A stretch of 64,000 bases of DNA, taken from Hyphomonas sp. L-53-1-40 (GTDB lineage: Bacteria > Pseudomonadota > Alphaproteobacteria > Caulobacterales > Hyphomonadaceae). The notes under the pieces were generated by a model. The model searched no databases, was not told the DNA's origin, and saw only the letters and a list, made by a program, of their open reading frames with translations. Location: positions 47,652 to 111,651 of the forward strand of contig NZ_AWFI01000020.1 in assembly GCF_000682775.1 (NCBI RefSeq). The letters are read 5' to 3'. The position numbers and the translations under genes were made by a program. Within the stretch, counting starts at the first letter, position 1, and each line of letters begins with the position of its first letter. Shown piece by piece: positions 7,325 through 19,107 of this stretch.

Positions 7325-7990
7325 TCAGTCTGCCGCCAAGCGCAGGGCTGCACCCATGGCGAATGGTGCGACAGCCAGCGCAAACAGCGTAGAGGCGGCG
7401 AGAAATAATGGGGCGGCGGCGCTGCTTGGGCCGTCTCCCATGGCGAGGGCGCCAAATATGGCGGTTGGAACATAGAGGGGCAGGGCGATGAGGCTGATCA
7501 GCAGTCCGCCTCGGCGTACGGTCGCGGCGAGCGCGGCGCTCACGCCGCCCCAGAAATAGAAGGCCAACCCACCAAACGCATAGTACAGCATGTTCTCAAG
7601 CAATGCGCCGCCAATCTGGGCCTGGAACATCAGGAGCAGGAAGGGGGACAGCAGAGCGAGGGGCAGGCCGGCGGTCAGCCAGTGCGCAAGTGTCTTTGCT
7701 GCGGCAATGGACGCGGCGGGTGCACCGGTCTGCAGCCAGAGATCCAGCGACCCGTCTTCGGCGTCCGCCTGAAAGATGCGTTCGAGCGTCACGAGGCTGG
7801 AAAGCGCCAGCGAGACCCACAGAATACCGGGGCCAATGGTGCGCAGGGTTTCCGGATCGGTTCCGACACCCAGTGGCACGAGAACTGCGGCGCCTGCGAA
7901 GAAGCCCACCGGCAGCAGCGCGCCCGCGCCGCCCGCCCAGGCTTCGCCCAGCGCTTGCCGGAAGGCGGAGAGGATGGGTGCGGGGGTCAA
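7325..7990 (-). CDS. ccmB: Haem exporter membrane subunit CcmB
   Basis: The membrane subunit of the CcmAB ABC transporter that drives release of holo-CcmE during cytochrome c maturation. The 221 residues hold six hydrophobic segments, with the family motifs VPLGVGTDPETLRTIGPGILWV, LDLWLQTGAP and KTLAHWLTAGLPLAL recognisable. The start ATG overlaps the ccmA stop by four bases (ATGA), so the two subunits are translationally coupled, as expected for partners in one complex. Length and hydrophobic profile are normal. Confidence 0.95.
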   Translation of the reverse strand: MTPAPILSAFRQALGEAWAGGAGALLPVGFFAGAAVLVPLGVGTDPETLRTIGPGILWVSLALSSLVTLERIFQADAEDGSLDLWLQTGAPAASIAAAKTLAHWLTAGLPLALLSPFLLLMFQAQIGGALLENMLYYAFGGLAFYFWGGVSAALAATVRRGGLLISLIALPLYVPTAIFGALAMGDGPSSAAAPLFLAASTLFALAVAPFAMGAALRLAAD

Positions 7991-8565
7991 ATATCCACCT
8001 GCATATCAATTTCAAACTCAGCGTCGCCGTGAATGGCTGCAATAATCCCGCCACCCTGTTCGCGATGGGCGGCGATCATGTCGAGCAAAAGTGTCTTTCC
8101 GTGACCATCGAGTGCGGTTAGCGGCTCGTCCAGCAGCCAGACCGGGCGGTTTTCCAGATGCAGACGCGCAAGGGCAGTCCGCTGGCGCTGTCCGGCAGAC
8201 AGATGCTTGGCGGGCACATCTGACGGACGCGAAAGCTCCATTTTGTCCAGGAGAGGCTCGATGGCTGTTGTGGATTGTCCCCATGCGCGTGCCCAGAGGG
8301 TCAAATGCCCCCGCGGCGTTTCATGCGGTTTCAGCCCGTCGCGGTGGGCAATCCAATGGTGTGGCGCGGCGCGAACGACGGACCCTGTCTCGGGCTGCGT
8401 CAAACCCGCCAGGATTCGCAGCAGGGTCGTCTTTCCAGCGCCATTTTGCCCGCGCAGGAGAATTGCTTCACCGGGCCCGAGAGTCAGCGACACGCCCCGG
8501 AACAGGAGGCGTTCGCCGCGGATCATGCCGATATCGGCTGCGGAAAGGAGGGCGCTGGCGCTCAT
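7987..8565 (-). CDS. ccmA: Cytochrome c biogenesis ATP-binding protein CcmA
   Basis: The cytoplasmic ATPase of the CcmAB complex. All ABC motifs are present: Walker A GQNGAGKTT at 39-47, signature LSAGQ at 122-126, Walker B VWLLDEP at 142-148, and a switch histidine in AAIHGD near the C-terminus. At 192 residues it has the short size of CcmA. It is the first gene of ccmA-ccmB-ccmC-ccmD-dsbE and is divergent from acnA, an order conserved in many alphaproteobacteria. The 118 bases before acnA should hold both promoters. Confidence 0.95.
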   Translation of the reverse strand: MSASALLSAADIGMIRGERLLFRGVSLTLGPGEAILLRGQNGAGKTTLLRILAGLTQPETGSVVRAAPHHWIAHRDGLKPHETPRGHLTLWARAWGQSTTAIEPLLDKMELSRPSDVPAKHLSAGQRQRTALARLHLENRPVWLLDEPLTALDGHGKTLLLDMIAAHREQGGGIIAAIHGDAEFEIDMQVDI

Positions 8566-8683
8566 ATGTCCCGTTTAGACCCTTTGTCCCAATTGCCTCA
8601 ATGCACTAGGGCCTATATGAGACAGACCAGCGCGGCGGCTCATCGCCGCAGATCGATAATTTCAGACGCGAGGTTCCCTCCCC

Positions 8684-11371
<2,688 letters not shown>

Positions 11372-11396
11372 GCGGTTCGCGATTTCTGATCAGAGA

Positions 11397-11426
11397 GCCC
11401 CTGCAGCGTGCTGTGGGGGCTTTTTT
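11397..11426 (+). terminator. Intrinsic terminator of acnA
   Basis: A ten-base-pair stem (11397-11406 with 11411-11420, two G-U pairs, loop CGTG) is followed directly by six T residues. It lies 26 bases after the acnA stop. Confidence 0.9.
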
Positions 11427-11488
11427 GCAGCCCTCACATCCCTGTGACTGTCACGGGAGCGGAGTTGGCTCTATAAACTGGGACTGAA

Positions 11489-12139
11489 ATGATACGAATT
11501 GTGCTTTCCCTCCTGCTTGCCATGGAACTCATGGTGGCACCCGCCTTTGCCGAAGGTCCGGTATTGGTGGAGCTGTTTGCGTCCCAGAATTGCCGCGCCT
11601 GCCCAAAAGCCCACAAAACGTTGAAGGCGGTGAATGCCGAGCGCGATGACCTGCTCGTGCTGACCTGGTCCGTCGACTATTGGGACTATCTTGGCGACAA
11701 GGACCCGATGGCGATGACGGAGTCCAAGGATCGACAGCGGGGCTATACTGATCGCTTCCGATTGCGCGGCCCTTATACGCCGCAAACGGTGTATAATGGA
11801 CAGGAGCAATGTGCAGGCAACAAGCGCCACTATGTCGAGCGTGCGCTTGCAAAGATCCAAGACAAGCCGGATTTCGATGTCCAGCTTGTACGTACCGGCG
11901 ACAAGATTCGTCTGTCAGGGCATGTGCCGGATCTGGCTGATATCTGGCTTGTGGATTACCTGTCCGGTGAGGCCAACACGACAGATATGCTCCATCCGGT
12001 AACGCGGGTATCAGCACTTGGGCCGTGGTTGGGAAATCCAGTCGAACTCAACGTTCCGCATTGCGAATCTGGTTGTGCGATCATTGTCCAGGAAGCTGGT
12101 TTCGGCCCTGTTCTCGAAACAATGGTGATCGCGCCCTGA
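11489..12139 (+). CDS. DUF1223 family secreted thioredoxin-like protein
   Basis: A 216-residue exported protein of the DUF1223 family. Residues 1-21 are a signal peptide ending in AFA. The mature part opens VLVELFASQNCRACPKAHK, with a CxxC pair (Cys35, Cys38) where other members have a thioredoxin-like Cys motif, and continues with WSVDYWDYLGDKDP and RGPYTPQTVYNG, both family hallmarks. A role in periplasmic redox chemistry is plausible from the motif, but the family has no settled function. Its TGA is immediately followed by the convergent DUF4340 stop, within a 14-base perfect palindrome. Confidence 0.8.
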   Translation: MIRIVLSLLLAMELMVAPAFAEGPVLVELFASQNCRACPKAHKTLKAVNAERDDLLVLTWSVDYWDYLGDKDPMAMTESKDRQRGYTDRFRLRGPYTPQTVYNGQEQCAGNKRHYVERALAKIQDKPDFDVQLVRTGDKIRLSGHVPDLADIWLVDYLSGEANTTDMLHPVTRVSALGPWLGNPVELNVPHCESGCAIIVQEAGFGPVLETMVIAP

Positions 12140-13192
12140 TCAGGGCTGGGCAGGTTGCCCAGTTTCGATAGCCATGACCGGGGCTCTCACAATCGAGGAC
12201 ACGCGCGGCGTGAATTCGTTCCAGTCATACTCTGCCAGCTGATAGGCCCAGCCTTCGGCCTTGTCATTGATCGTGCTGCCGCGATGGGCGCCTTCGCCTG
12301 CCTCAATGGCCCGCAGGGTCACGAAATATCCATCAGGCTCTCTGAAAGCGCGCAGCTCGACTTCCAGTCCGTCATGGGTTTCGGTGATATGGCGCGCGAC
12401 GGTGCGCGTCTGCAGTTCGCTGGCTGGCTTCACCCCAATGGGTGCGAACCGCGTCAGGGCGAGGGCGGGTGTAGAGGCCGCGAGACGGCTGACCAATCTG
12501 AAATCCTGAAAAGGCGGACCAGGGACAAAGCTGCGATCGCTCGATCCGACCGAGCGCTGCAAATACAGACTCTCGCCCATGGAATCGAAGAGCCTTACGG
12601 CCGAGATGGCGTCTGAATTGATGTCCAGAATATCGAAATCGAGCCAAGCGTCATGACTATAAAGCGGCGGCAGGTCACCGTTGACCTGAAAGGCCTGTTC
12701 CTCGCTTGGCAGGCGACCATAGACGCGGCTGTCCTTACGCCCCGTAATCAGAGCGGCCGTGATCTTGCCATCCTCATCCAGAATTTCGACCAACGCACCC
12801 GTGCCGCCGTCTCGCGGGTCACCAAGACCGATGCGATTCAGCTTGTCGGGGTCGCGGGTGCGGCCTTCGCCCCAGCTCAGGCCTTCAAGGCCCGTTGCAA
12901 GTTCTGCCAGCCGGTCAGGGCGGATTGGATAACCGTCCGGGCCTCCCATTTTCCAGCCATCCTGCGTGTTGGCCAGCGTGTAGGCTTCATCAGACAAGGT
13001 CACACGAATTTCACTGGCATCGGCGCGAATGGCGGCAAAATCGGGGATCACCCGCTGGCCGTCGCGTTCAGACGATCGCACAGATGGGCCGTGAAAGCTA
13101 TAGGCAGTGAATGTCACTGCGGTCAGGCCAATCGCAATGCCTCCCATAATCTGGAGGCGACGAATACGCTGTTTCGATCTCACATCGCTCAT
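12140..13192 (-). CDS. DUF4340 protein linked to a GldG-type ABC system
   Basis: A 350-residue protein with one N-terminal membrane anchor (about residues 13-33) and a large extracytoplasmic domain of the DUF4340 type, with short repeated beta-rich units such as DASEIRVTLSDEAYTLANTQDGWKMGG broken by loops. DUF4340 proteins regularly follow GldF/GldG genes. The ATG overlaps the gldG-like stop by four bases, so it is the last gene of ABC ATPase-permease-GldG-DUF4340. The biological role of this module outside gliding bacteria is unknown. The hairpin at 12146-12162 covers the codons just before its stop. Confidence 0.75.
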   Translation of the reverse strand: MSDVRSKQRIRRLQIMGGIAIGLTAVTFTAYSFHGPSVRSSERDGQRVIPDFAAIRADASEIRVTLSDEAYTLANTQDGWKMGGPDGYPIRPDRLAELATGLEGLSWGEGRTRDPDKLNRIGLGDPRDGGTGALVEILDEDGKITAALITGRKDSRVYGRLPSEEQAFQVNGDLPPLYSHDAWLDFDILDINSDAISAVRLFDSMGESLYLQRSVGSSDRSFVPGPPFQDFRLVSRLAASTPALALTRFAPIGVKPASELQTRTVARHITETHDGLEVELRAFREPDGYFVTLRAIEAGEGAHRGSTINDKAEGWAYQLAEYDWNEFTPRVSSIVRAPVMAIETGQPAQP

Positions 13193-15081
13193 GCTGTCGC
13201 CTTCCGCTTCTGGCGATACCAGACGAATAGTCCGATCAAACAGACCAGAAATGGGCCGCCCCAGATATTGATGGCTTTGAGCGTGCCTTCGAGACGGTCG
13301 ATGTCGCGCCGGTAGTTGCGCTCGATTTCCCGCAATTGGGCGCGCAACTCGACGATCTTCTGGCGGAGGTCCAAAAGTTCCGTGCGTTCGGCTTCCGTCA
13401 GATCGGTTTCCAGGTCGCCGGAGAAAAATCCATCTGTCGCACCGATGGCCTGCAACTCTTCCAATCGCGCCTGCGCCGTCTGGAGATTATCCTGCAGAGC
13501 TGATTGCTGACGGAAATAGATCGCCTCGGCATTTTCCCGCATACGGTCTATTCGCTCCATGCGGCGCAGGCTGGGCGCACGCGACCGGAGGCGTGAGAGT
13601 TCTCCACTCCCAGCCAGTGCGTCCAACGCATTCAGGACCAGCGCGCCATTGTCGGCAACTACGATCTGTTCGTTGGGAATTATGTAGAAGTCATCTGCAA
13701 TGAAATCGACATCAGCGACGAGGACGATTTGTGCATCGGTTTCACTTTGCGAAATGTGGGGCAGGGCCGCGGCGGCTTCAGCGCGAGCGATCTCTGCCAG
13801 CATTGGATCGGACGGTTCATCGAAAGCCGGCGCACCTTGCGGGAAGGCCGTGCTCAGCCTGCCGGACAGTCTTGCGGCTAGGACGAGCGGGGCTGGCTCA
13901 GTTTGATACTGACGCAGCACCTGCTGGGGCGCCATGTCGGTGATGGCGTCCGATGCATCAATGAAGGAAGGGCTTGGCCCTGTGGAGAGCAAGGGCGTCA
14001 TCTCAAGCGTCGCGGCCAAGTCTTCAGTAGAGAAAGCTCCCGGTGCGCCGAAATTGACTGCTCGGCTGAGGTCTGCGGTAATCAGGTCATCCTGATTCAT
14101 GTCTCCGGCTGGTATGCCGAGAAACAGCGGATGCGCCAGTTCCTCTATGCGTCCGCCACCGGTATCGACCGGAACGGGCAGGGCGCTGGCGGCGTCAGCG
14201 ACTGCGGCGGTCGACAGTTCCACACCCCAGGCATTTCCCCAAGCCATGAGGGAGGAGGACGTGGCCGCGTCACTCATGTTGAACGGACCCGTGCTTGCGA
14301 CCGTCTTGGCGGCGGGGTCCACGAGAAACACGGCGCGACCTGTTCGCAGGATAAACTGATCGATCAGCCATTCCTGGCGCGGGGAGAGGAGTGGCGGCTG
14401 AGCGATGAGCAAGACATCCAGGTCTTCCGGCAATGACTGAAAGGTCTCCGCGATTGGTTCGACATCGAACGATTTGTGTATGTCGCGCAGGAGCGTGTAC
14501 CCGCCTTCTCCTCCGGGTGCGGTCATGCCGGGCAGGGAAGACAGGATCCCGACTCTGGGCGGGTCTGGATCGTCCAGCCTCGCAACCATACGGGTCAGGT
14601 CATATTCAAGTGTCACCTCCCGTTCCGGTGCGAGGAAGGGAATGACCCGCTGGTCGTCAATTGAGTTGCGACCGATGATGCCGAAATAGAGCGGATCACT
14701 GCCGTTTGTATCGATCGCAGTGATGCCCGCGGCGAGCGCCTGGTCTTCGGCTGGGGAGAAGGGAAGAGGGTCAATCTCTGTCACGCGGACTTTACCACCT
14801 GACTGACTCTCATAGACTTGCAGCAATTCGCGTACACGCGCGGCATAGGCGCGGATGGCCGGGAAATCCTGCCCGGCGCTACGTGTGTAGACAAAAGTCA
14901 GATCGACTGGTTCTGCCACGGTCTTCAATGTCGACTTTGTCGCGTCCGAGAGTGTGTAGAGATTGTTCTCGGTAAAATCGATGCGCGCGCCAGTGAAGAC
15001 CTTCTGTACAAGAAGGTTTGCCGCAACGAAAATGATTGCCGTGAGCGCTGTTGCGATGATGAGGTAGTGTTTCGCCTTCAT
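13189..15081 (-). CDS. GldG-family ABC transporter auxiliary protein
   Basis: A 630-residue membrane protein of the GldG type, the auxiliary component of an ABC-2 exporter. A membrane helix lies at residues 7-27 and a second at the C-terminus (LKAINIWGGPFLVCLIGLFVWY) followed by a basic tail. The central extracytoplasmic domain includes DFTENNLYTLSDATKSTLK and VEPVDLTFVYTRS-like segments typical of the family, and a long region at about 490-595 rich in Glu, Arg and Leu is a probable coiled coil. It sits one base after the permease gene and overlaps the DUF4340 gene. Confidence 0.82.
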   Translation of the reverse strand: MKAKHYLIIATALTAIIFVAANLLVQKVFTGARIDFTENNLYTLSDATKSTLKTVAEPVDLTFVYTRSAGQDFPAIRAYAARVRELLQVYESQSGGKVRVTEIDPLPFSPAEDQALAAGITAIDTNGSDPLYFGIIGRNSIDDQRVIPFLAPEREVTLEYDLTRMVARLDDPDPPRVGILSSLPGMTAPGGEGGYTLLRDIHKSFDVEPIAETFQSLPEDLDVLLIAQPPLLSPRQEWLIDQFILRTGRAVFLVDPAAKTVASTGPFNMSDAATSSSLMAWGNAWGVELSTAAVADAASALPVPVDTGGGRIEELAHPLFLGIPAGDMNQDDLITADLSRAVNFGAPGAFSTEDLAATLEMTPLLSTGPSPSFIDASDAITDMAPQQVLRQYQTEPAPLVLAARLSGRLSTAFPQGAPAFDEPSDPMLAEIARAEAAAALPHISQSETDAQIVLVADVDFIADDFYIIPNEQIVVADNGALVLNALDALAGSGELSRLRSRAPSLRRMERIDRMRENAEAIYFRQQSALQDNLQTAQARLEELQAIGATDGFFSGDLETDLTEAERTELLDLRQKIVELRAQLREIERNYRRDIDRLEGTLKAINIWGGPFLVCLIGLFVWYRQKRKATA

Positions 15082-15082
15082 G

Positions 15083-15838
15083 TCAGCCGAGCCTCTGACG
15101 AGATGCCCACAGGCCGTTGAGGATGGTCCACAGCGTCATGAAGCCGACGAAGAATAGCACAGCGCGCAATTCCAGCACGCCGCGCTGTGCAGCCTCAAAA
15201 TGCGACAGGAATGAGAACTGGGCCACCAGGTCGGCAAGGCCCGCGCCGAACAGGCTCTTCACACCGGACAAGACGAGGGGCCATCCAGCGGCTGTGAACA
15301 CGAAGGCCACGACAACACTCATAACAAAGGCGGTGACCTGACTGCGGGTGAGGGCGGAGATAGCGGCCCCAATGGAGAGGTAGGAGCCAGCCATCAGAAG
15401 GCTGACAAAATAGGTCAGCGCGATGGCAGCATTGTCCGGATTGCCGAGATAATTGACGGTGATCCACATCGGTAGCGTCAGGACCAGCCCGACAGCCGCG
15501 ACGGTCCATGCGGCGCAGAGCTTTCCCAGCACCAGGCCCGGCATGCCGAGGGGCAGGGAAAGCAGCAGCTCGTCGGTTCCGGCACTGGTTTCATCTGCCC
15601 AGAGGCGCATGGCGAGCGCTGGCAGGAAGATCATGTAGATCCAGGGATGCCAGACGAAGAAGGGGGACAGGTCTGCAGTGCCTGTATCAAAGAAGCGGGC
15701 GGCCTCCCATGTGAACATGCCGATCGAAAGCAGGAAAACCGCGAGAAAAACATAGGCCATTGGCGTTGCGAAGTATGCGCCAAGCTCACGCCGGAAGGTC
15801 GGCAGGAAACTGTCGAATTGTTGACGGAACCGGTTCAT
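15083..15838 (-). CDS. ABC-2 type permease, GldF-like
   Basis: A 251-residue ABC permease with six hydrophobic helices. The N-terminal FRRELGAYFATPMAYVFLAVFLL and the motif PALAMRLWADETSAGTDELLLSLP are diagnostic of GldF and its relatives. Its ATG overlaps the ATPase stop by four bases, and GldG begins one base after it, so the three form one complex-encoding unit. The substrate is unknown. In Bacteroidetes the homologues are needed for gliding, but in alphaproteobacteria that role is not expected. Confidence 0.88.
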   Translation of the reverse strand: MNRFRQQFDSFLPTFRRELGAYFATPMAYVFLAVFLLSIGMFTWEAARFFDTGTADLSPFFVWHPWIYMIFLPALAMRLWADETSAGTDELLLSLPLGMPGLVLGKLCAAWTVAAVGLVLTLPMWITVNYLGNPDNAAIALTYFVSLLMAGSYLSIGAAISALTRSQVTAFVMSVVVAFVFTAAGWPLVLSGVKSLFGAGLADLVAQFSFLSHFEAAQRGVLELRAVLFFVGFMTLWTILNGLWASRQRLG

Positions 15839-16566
15839 GCGGATTCGGCCTCTGCCTGGTCGGTTAGCCGCGTAAAGGCGCTTTCAAGCGTGCCATCTGC
15901 AGATTGCTTCAACAGGCCTTCGGGCGTCTCATCGGCAACAATACGGCCGCGATCCACAACAATGGCGCGTGTGCACATGGCCGGAACTTCGGTCAGCGTG
16001 TGCGTGGAGATGACAATTGCCTTGCGCGGCGCCATACGCGCGATCAGGGCGCGCACAGCTCGCTTCTGGTTTGGGTCGAGGCCATCGGTGGGCTCGTCCA
16101 GAAGCAAGACAGGTGGATCATGCAGGATGGCGCCGGCCAGGCCGACACGGCGGCGATAGCCCTTGGAGAGCGATCCGATCCTTTGTCCGCAAACGGTGGA
16201 AATGCGAGAGTCCGCAATGGCGCGTTCGATTGCCGATTTACGTTCGGACCGGGGGAGGGACCGAGCAGCCGCCATGAAGGCGAGGAATTCCGGTGGGGTC
16301 ATGTCGTCATACAGCGGCGCGCCTTCGGGCAGGTAGCCCAAAGCGGCCTGTGCCTCGCGACGGGCTGAAACGATTGACTTGCCGTCAATCGTCGCATCGC
16401 CGGAGTCCGGCTCCAACACACCCGCAATCATACGCATCGTGGTCGATTTGCCCGCCCCGTTCGGGCCGAGAAAACCGAGCACGGTTCCCTTTTCTACGGT
16501 GAAGGACAGGCCCTGCACGGCCCGCTTTTCACCAAAGGATTTTTCCAGCTTCTGAATGTCCAGCAT
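15835..16566 (-). CDS. ABC transporter ATP-binding protein, GldA-like
   Basis: A 243-residue ABC ATPase that pairs with the GldF-like permease. Walker A GPNGAGKS is at 34-41, the signature LSKGYRRRVGLA at 133-144 and Walker B VLLLDEP at 153-159, followed by the D-loop GLDP. The reading frame stays open for another 131 codons upstream, but that part overlaps the creatininase gene and is unlike any ABC protein. I therefore start at MLDIQKLEKSF; an AAGGA lies 13 bases before it, rather far. The signature uses Tyr instead of Gln after the glycine, as in other GldA-type ATPases. Confidence 0.9.
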   Translation of the reverse strand: MLDIQKLEKSFGEKRAVQGLSFTVEKGTVLGFLGPNGAGKSTTMRMIAGVLEPDSGDATIDGKSIVSARREAQAALGYLPEGAPLYDDMTPPEFLAFMAAARSLPRSERKSAIERAIADSRISTVCGQRIGSLSKGYRRRVGLAGAILHDPPVLLLDEPTDGLDPNQKRAVRALIARMAPRKAIVISTHTLTEVPAMCTRAIVVDRGRIVADETPEGLLKQSADGTLESAFTRLTDQAEAESA

Positions 16567-16652
16567 TCTTCGCGACAGGTCCTTTCCCGGGAGCCTCGTG
16601 ATACCGTTCTTATGCGAGTCTGGCCAGTGGCCTAAAGTAGGAGCGACCCGCA

Positions 16653-17408
16653 CTATGCGGAGAAGCGGCGTACCTCGTCCAGCACGGCCTGCGCGGCGGC
16701 CGCCACGATCTTTCCGCCATCGGCGACATTCGATTGTGTGGGGTCCGATCCGATACGGCCATCCGGAAAGTCGCGACGATATTGAACAGCGTCGCCAATC
16801 TTGCCGTTCGGGGCGATTTTCGGCGTCATTTCCACATCGGTGCGAGCATGATCGGGGTAGCCGTAATATGTCACCGACACTTCCGATGCGGTGGCGTGGC
16901 TGCCATGACCAACCGGATAGAGCTGGTTGCACAAGGACATGATGGATTTGAAGTCCCACCAGTCACGGCGTTTCAGGGTCAGGCCGTGACGATTATCCTC
17001 GCCCCGCGGGTCAAAGCTGCGCCGGGCGTGAATTTCAGAGAAGGCCGCTTCAATCGTTGCGATGTTTCCCCCATGGCCGTTCAGCCAGTAGATGCGCTCA
17101 AAGCCGTGACGCATCAGGCTTTCGGTCCAGTCCGCCATGGCAGCAATCATGGTCGAGGGACGCAAAGTGATTGTTCCAGGAAAGCCGAGATGGTGCTGGG
17201 CACAGCCGACGCTAAAGGTTGGACCGACGAGCATGTCCTCCGGCGCAAGCTTTTCAGCTTCGCGGGCAATGATTTCGGGGCACAGCGCATCCGTGCCGAT
17301 GAAACCATTCGGCCCATGCTGTTCCATGGATCCAATCGGGATGACGATTGTCTTGGACGTCTTCAGCCAGGTTTCGATATCAGTCCAGGTCGAAACGGGA
17401 AGCAGCAT
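16653..17408 (-). CDS. Creatininase family amidohydrolase
   Basis: A 251-residue member of the creatininase fold. Metal ligands are apparent in GSMEQHGPNG (Glu29, His31), GTDA (Asp40), NGHGGN (His112) and the later ATASEVSVTYY glutamate. Relatives hydrolyse cyclic amides, such as creatinine or formamides in cofactor pathways; the substrate here is unknown. I begin at MLLPVSTW because AAAGGA lies eight bases before it, inside the end of purK, whose stop is four bases upstream. An in-frame ATG eight codons earlier lacks a ribosome binding site. It therefore reads as the third gene of a purE-purK unit. Confidence 0.87.
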   Translation of the reverse strand: MLLPVSTWTDIETWLKTSKTIVIPIGSMEQHGPNGFIGTDALCPEIIAREAEKLAPEDMLVGPTFSVGCAQHHLGFPGTITLRPSTMIAAMADWTESLMRHGFERIYWLNGHGGNIATIEAAFSEIHARRSFDPRGEDNRHGLTLKRRDWWDFKSIMSLCNQLYPVGHGSHATASEVSVTYYGYPDHARTDVEMTPKIAPNGKIGDAVQYRRDFPDGRIGSDPTQSNVADGGKIVAAAAQAVLDEVRRFSA

Positions 17409-17412
17409 GCAT

Positions 17413-18492
17413 TCAGTCCTTTCTGGGGGCAATCCGGCGCGTGATGTGTCCCATCTTGCGGCCGGGTCGGGCGTCTCTCTTTCCGTACAGGGTCAGAGTC
17501 TCATCGGCGCTCAGCTTCGTCGGGTCAACCAAGCCTTCATTACCGATCAGATTTCGCATCTCTGCGTCATGGAGGCGGCGGGTATCGCCGAGGGGCCAGC
17601 CGCAGATGGCGCGGATATGCTGTTCGAACTGGCCTGTCTGGCAGGCTTCCGGTGTCCAATGACCAGAATTGTGAACCCTTGGGGCGAACTCGTTGGCCAG
17701 AAGCGTCCCGTCTGAAAGTACAAAGAATTCAAGGGCGAGGACGCCGACATGGTCGAGGGCGTCGACCAGTTTCATGGCCTTTTCGCGAGCTTCGGTTTCA
17801 ACGGCTTTGCTGAGACCGGATGGCGCGACCGACCGGGCCAGAATGCCGTCTTCATGCATGTTGCGTGGGGGTGCCCAACTCAGCGTTTGACCGGCGCTGG
17901 AACGGGCGACAATGACTGAAATTTCACACTCGAAGGGGATGGCTGCTTCCAGCACTGCTGGGGCCTCTCCAATGGCGGACCATGCCGCTTGGGCCTCGTC
18001 AGCCGCACGGACCCAAGTCTGTCCCTTGCCGTCATATCCATCGCGGCGGGTCTTCAGGACGCCCGTGCCTCCGACACGCTCCAGGGCAGGAGGAATATCA
18101 CCTGCCGACCTGATGACTTCGTATGGGGCCGTAGGAATGCCGATTCGGTTCAGGAATGCCTTTTCATCAGCGCGATCCTGCGAAATGGCCAGAGATTTCG
18201 GGCCAGGATGCAGCGGGACTCCGCATGACGCAATCAGGTCTGTTGCCTCGACCGGGATGTTCTCGAACTCGAGTGTGACGACGTCGCAGGATTTTGCGAA
18301 TTCACGCATTGCATCGGCGTCGAGATAATCGGCATTCCAAGTCTTGCGCGCACCGCGCGACGCCGGGGAGTCCGTTTCCGGGCAAAAAATGTGGACATCA
18401 AAGCCAAGCTGGTTCGCGGCACTGGCCAGCATCCGGCCGAGCTGGCCGCCACCCAGTATCCCGATGGTGCGACCGGGCGCGATCATCGTCAT
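17413..18492 (-). CDS. purK: N5-carboxyaminoimidazole ribonucleotide synthase PurK
   Basis: PurK uses ATP and bicarbonate to carboxylate aminoimidazole ribonucleotide in purine synthesis. This 359-residue ATP-grasp enzyme opens with [13 protein letters not shown] and carries [25 protein letters not shown] (the ATP-grasp glycine loop) and [14 protein letters not shown] near the C-terminus, all standard PurK motifs. Its ATG overlaps the purE stop by four bases. The family length is normal. The creatininase gene follows four bases after the stop. Confidence 0.96.
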   Translation of the reverse strand: MTMIAPGRTIGILGGGQLGRMLASAANQLGFDVHIFCPETDSPASRGARKTWNADYLDADAMREFAKSCDVVTLEFENIPVEATDLIASCGVPLHPGPKSLAISQDRADEKAFLNRIGIPTAPYEVIRSAGDIPPALERVGGTGVLKTRRDGYDGKGQTWVRAADEAQAAWSAIGEAPAVLEAAIPFECEISVIVARSSAGQTLSWAPPRNMHEDGILARSVAPSGLSKAVETEAREKAMKLVDALDHVGVLALEFFVLSDGTLLANEFAPRVHNSGHWTPEACQTGQFEQHIRAICGWPLGDTRRLHDAEMRNLIGNEGLVDPTKLSADETLTLYGKRDARPGRKMGHITRRIAPRKD

Positions 18493-18983
18493 GCCTCTGG
18501 AGACTCGCCTATCTTGTCCGTCTGGGCCTGGCGGAACGCATCCAGCTTGTCTGCGACGACAGAATCCTGAAGGGCGATGATCGACGCAGCCAGCAGTCCG
18601 GCATTCGTCGCGCCAGCCTCACCGATGGCCAGCGTGCCGACGGGCACACCTTTCGGCATCTGAACAATGGAGAGCAGGCTATCCATGCCGGACAAGGCCC
18701 GTGACTGAACTGGCACACCAAGGACGGGAAGGGGCGTCATCGACGCGGCCATGCCGGGCAAGTGGGCAGCGCCGCCAGCGCCAGCGATAATGACCTTCAT
18801 GCCGCGTCCACGCGCGGATTTCGCATACTCAACCAACCGCTCAGGTGTGCGGTGGGCGGAGACGATGCGGGTTTCATGCGTGACACCCAATTCCTCGAGG
18901 ATTTCGGCGGTCAGACGCATCACAGGCCAGTCAGACTGGCTACCCATGATAATGCCGACCTGTGGGGAATCTGTGTCCGTCAT
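18489..18983 (-). CDS. purE: N5-carboxyaminoimidazole ribonucleotide mutase PurE
   Basis: PurE moves the carboxyl group of N5-CAIR to carbon 4 in de novo purine synthesis. The 164-residue protein has the class I motifs: [13 protein letters not shown] near the N-terminus, SAHRTPERL with the substrate-contacting His-Arg, and [14 protein letters not shown]. It leads the minus-strand run purE-purK-creatininase and may also drive the ABC module behind it. Upstream, 124 bases separate it from the divergent diguanylate cyclase gene. Confidence 0.97.
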   Translation of the reverse strand: MTDTDSPQVGIIMGSQSDWPVMRLTAEILEELGVTHETRIVSAHRTPERLVEYAKSARGRGMKVIIAGAGGAAHLPGMAASMTPLPVLGVPVQSRALSGMDSLLSIVQMPKGVPVGTLAIGEAGATNAGLLAASIIALQDSVVADKLDAFRQAQTDKIGESPEA

Positions 18984-19107
18984 GGGAAGCCTCGCCGCTG
19001 GAAAGCGCGCAACATAAGTAAGCGGGTTGCGGCGTCAACTACTAGCGTGTTGGCGCACGCGGCAGGAATGACTGTATCTCGGTGTAATATTTGCTTAACC
19101 TTCCGAC

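Noticed and set aside
16567..16959. 131-codon N-terminal extension of the ABC ATPase
   Set aside because: It overlaps the creatininase gene, is unlike any ABC protein, and the usual N-terminus begins at MLDIQKLEKSF.
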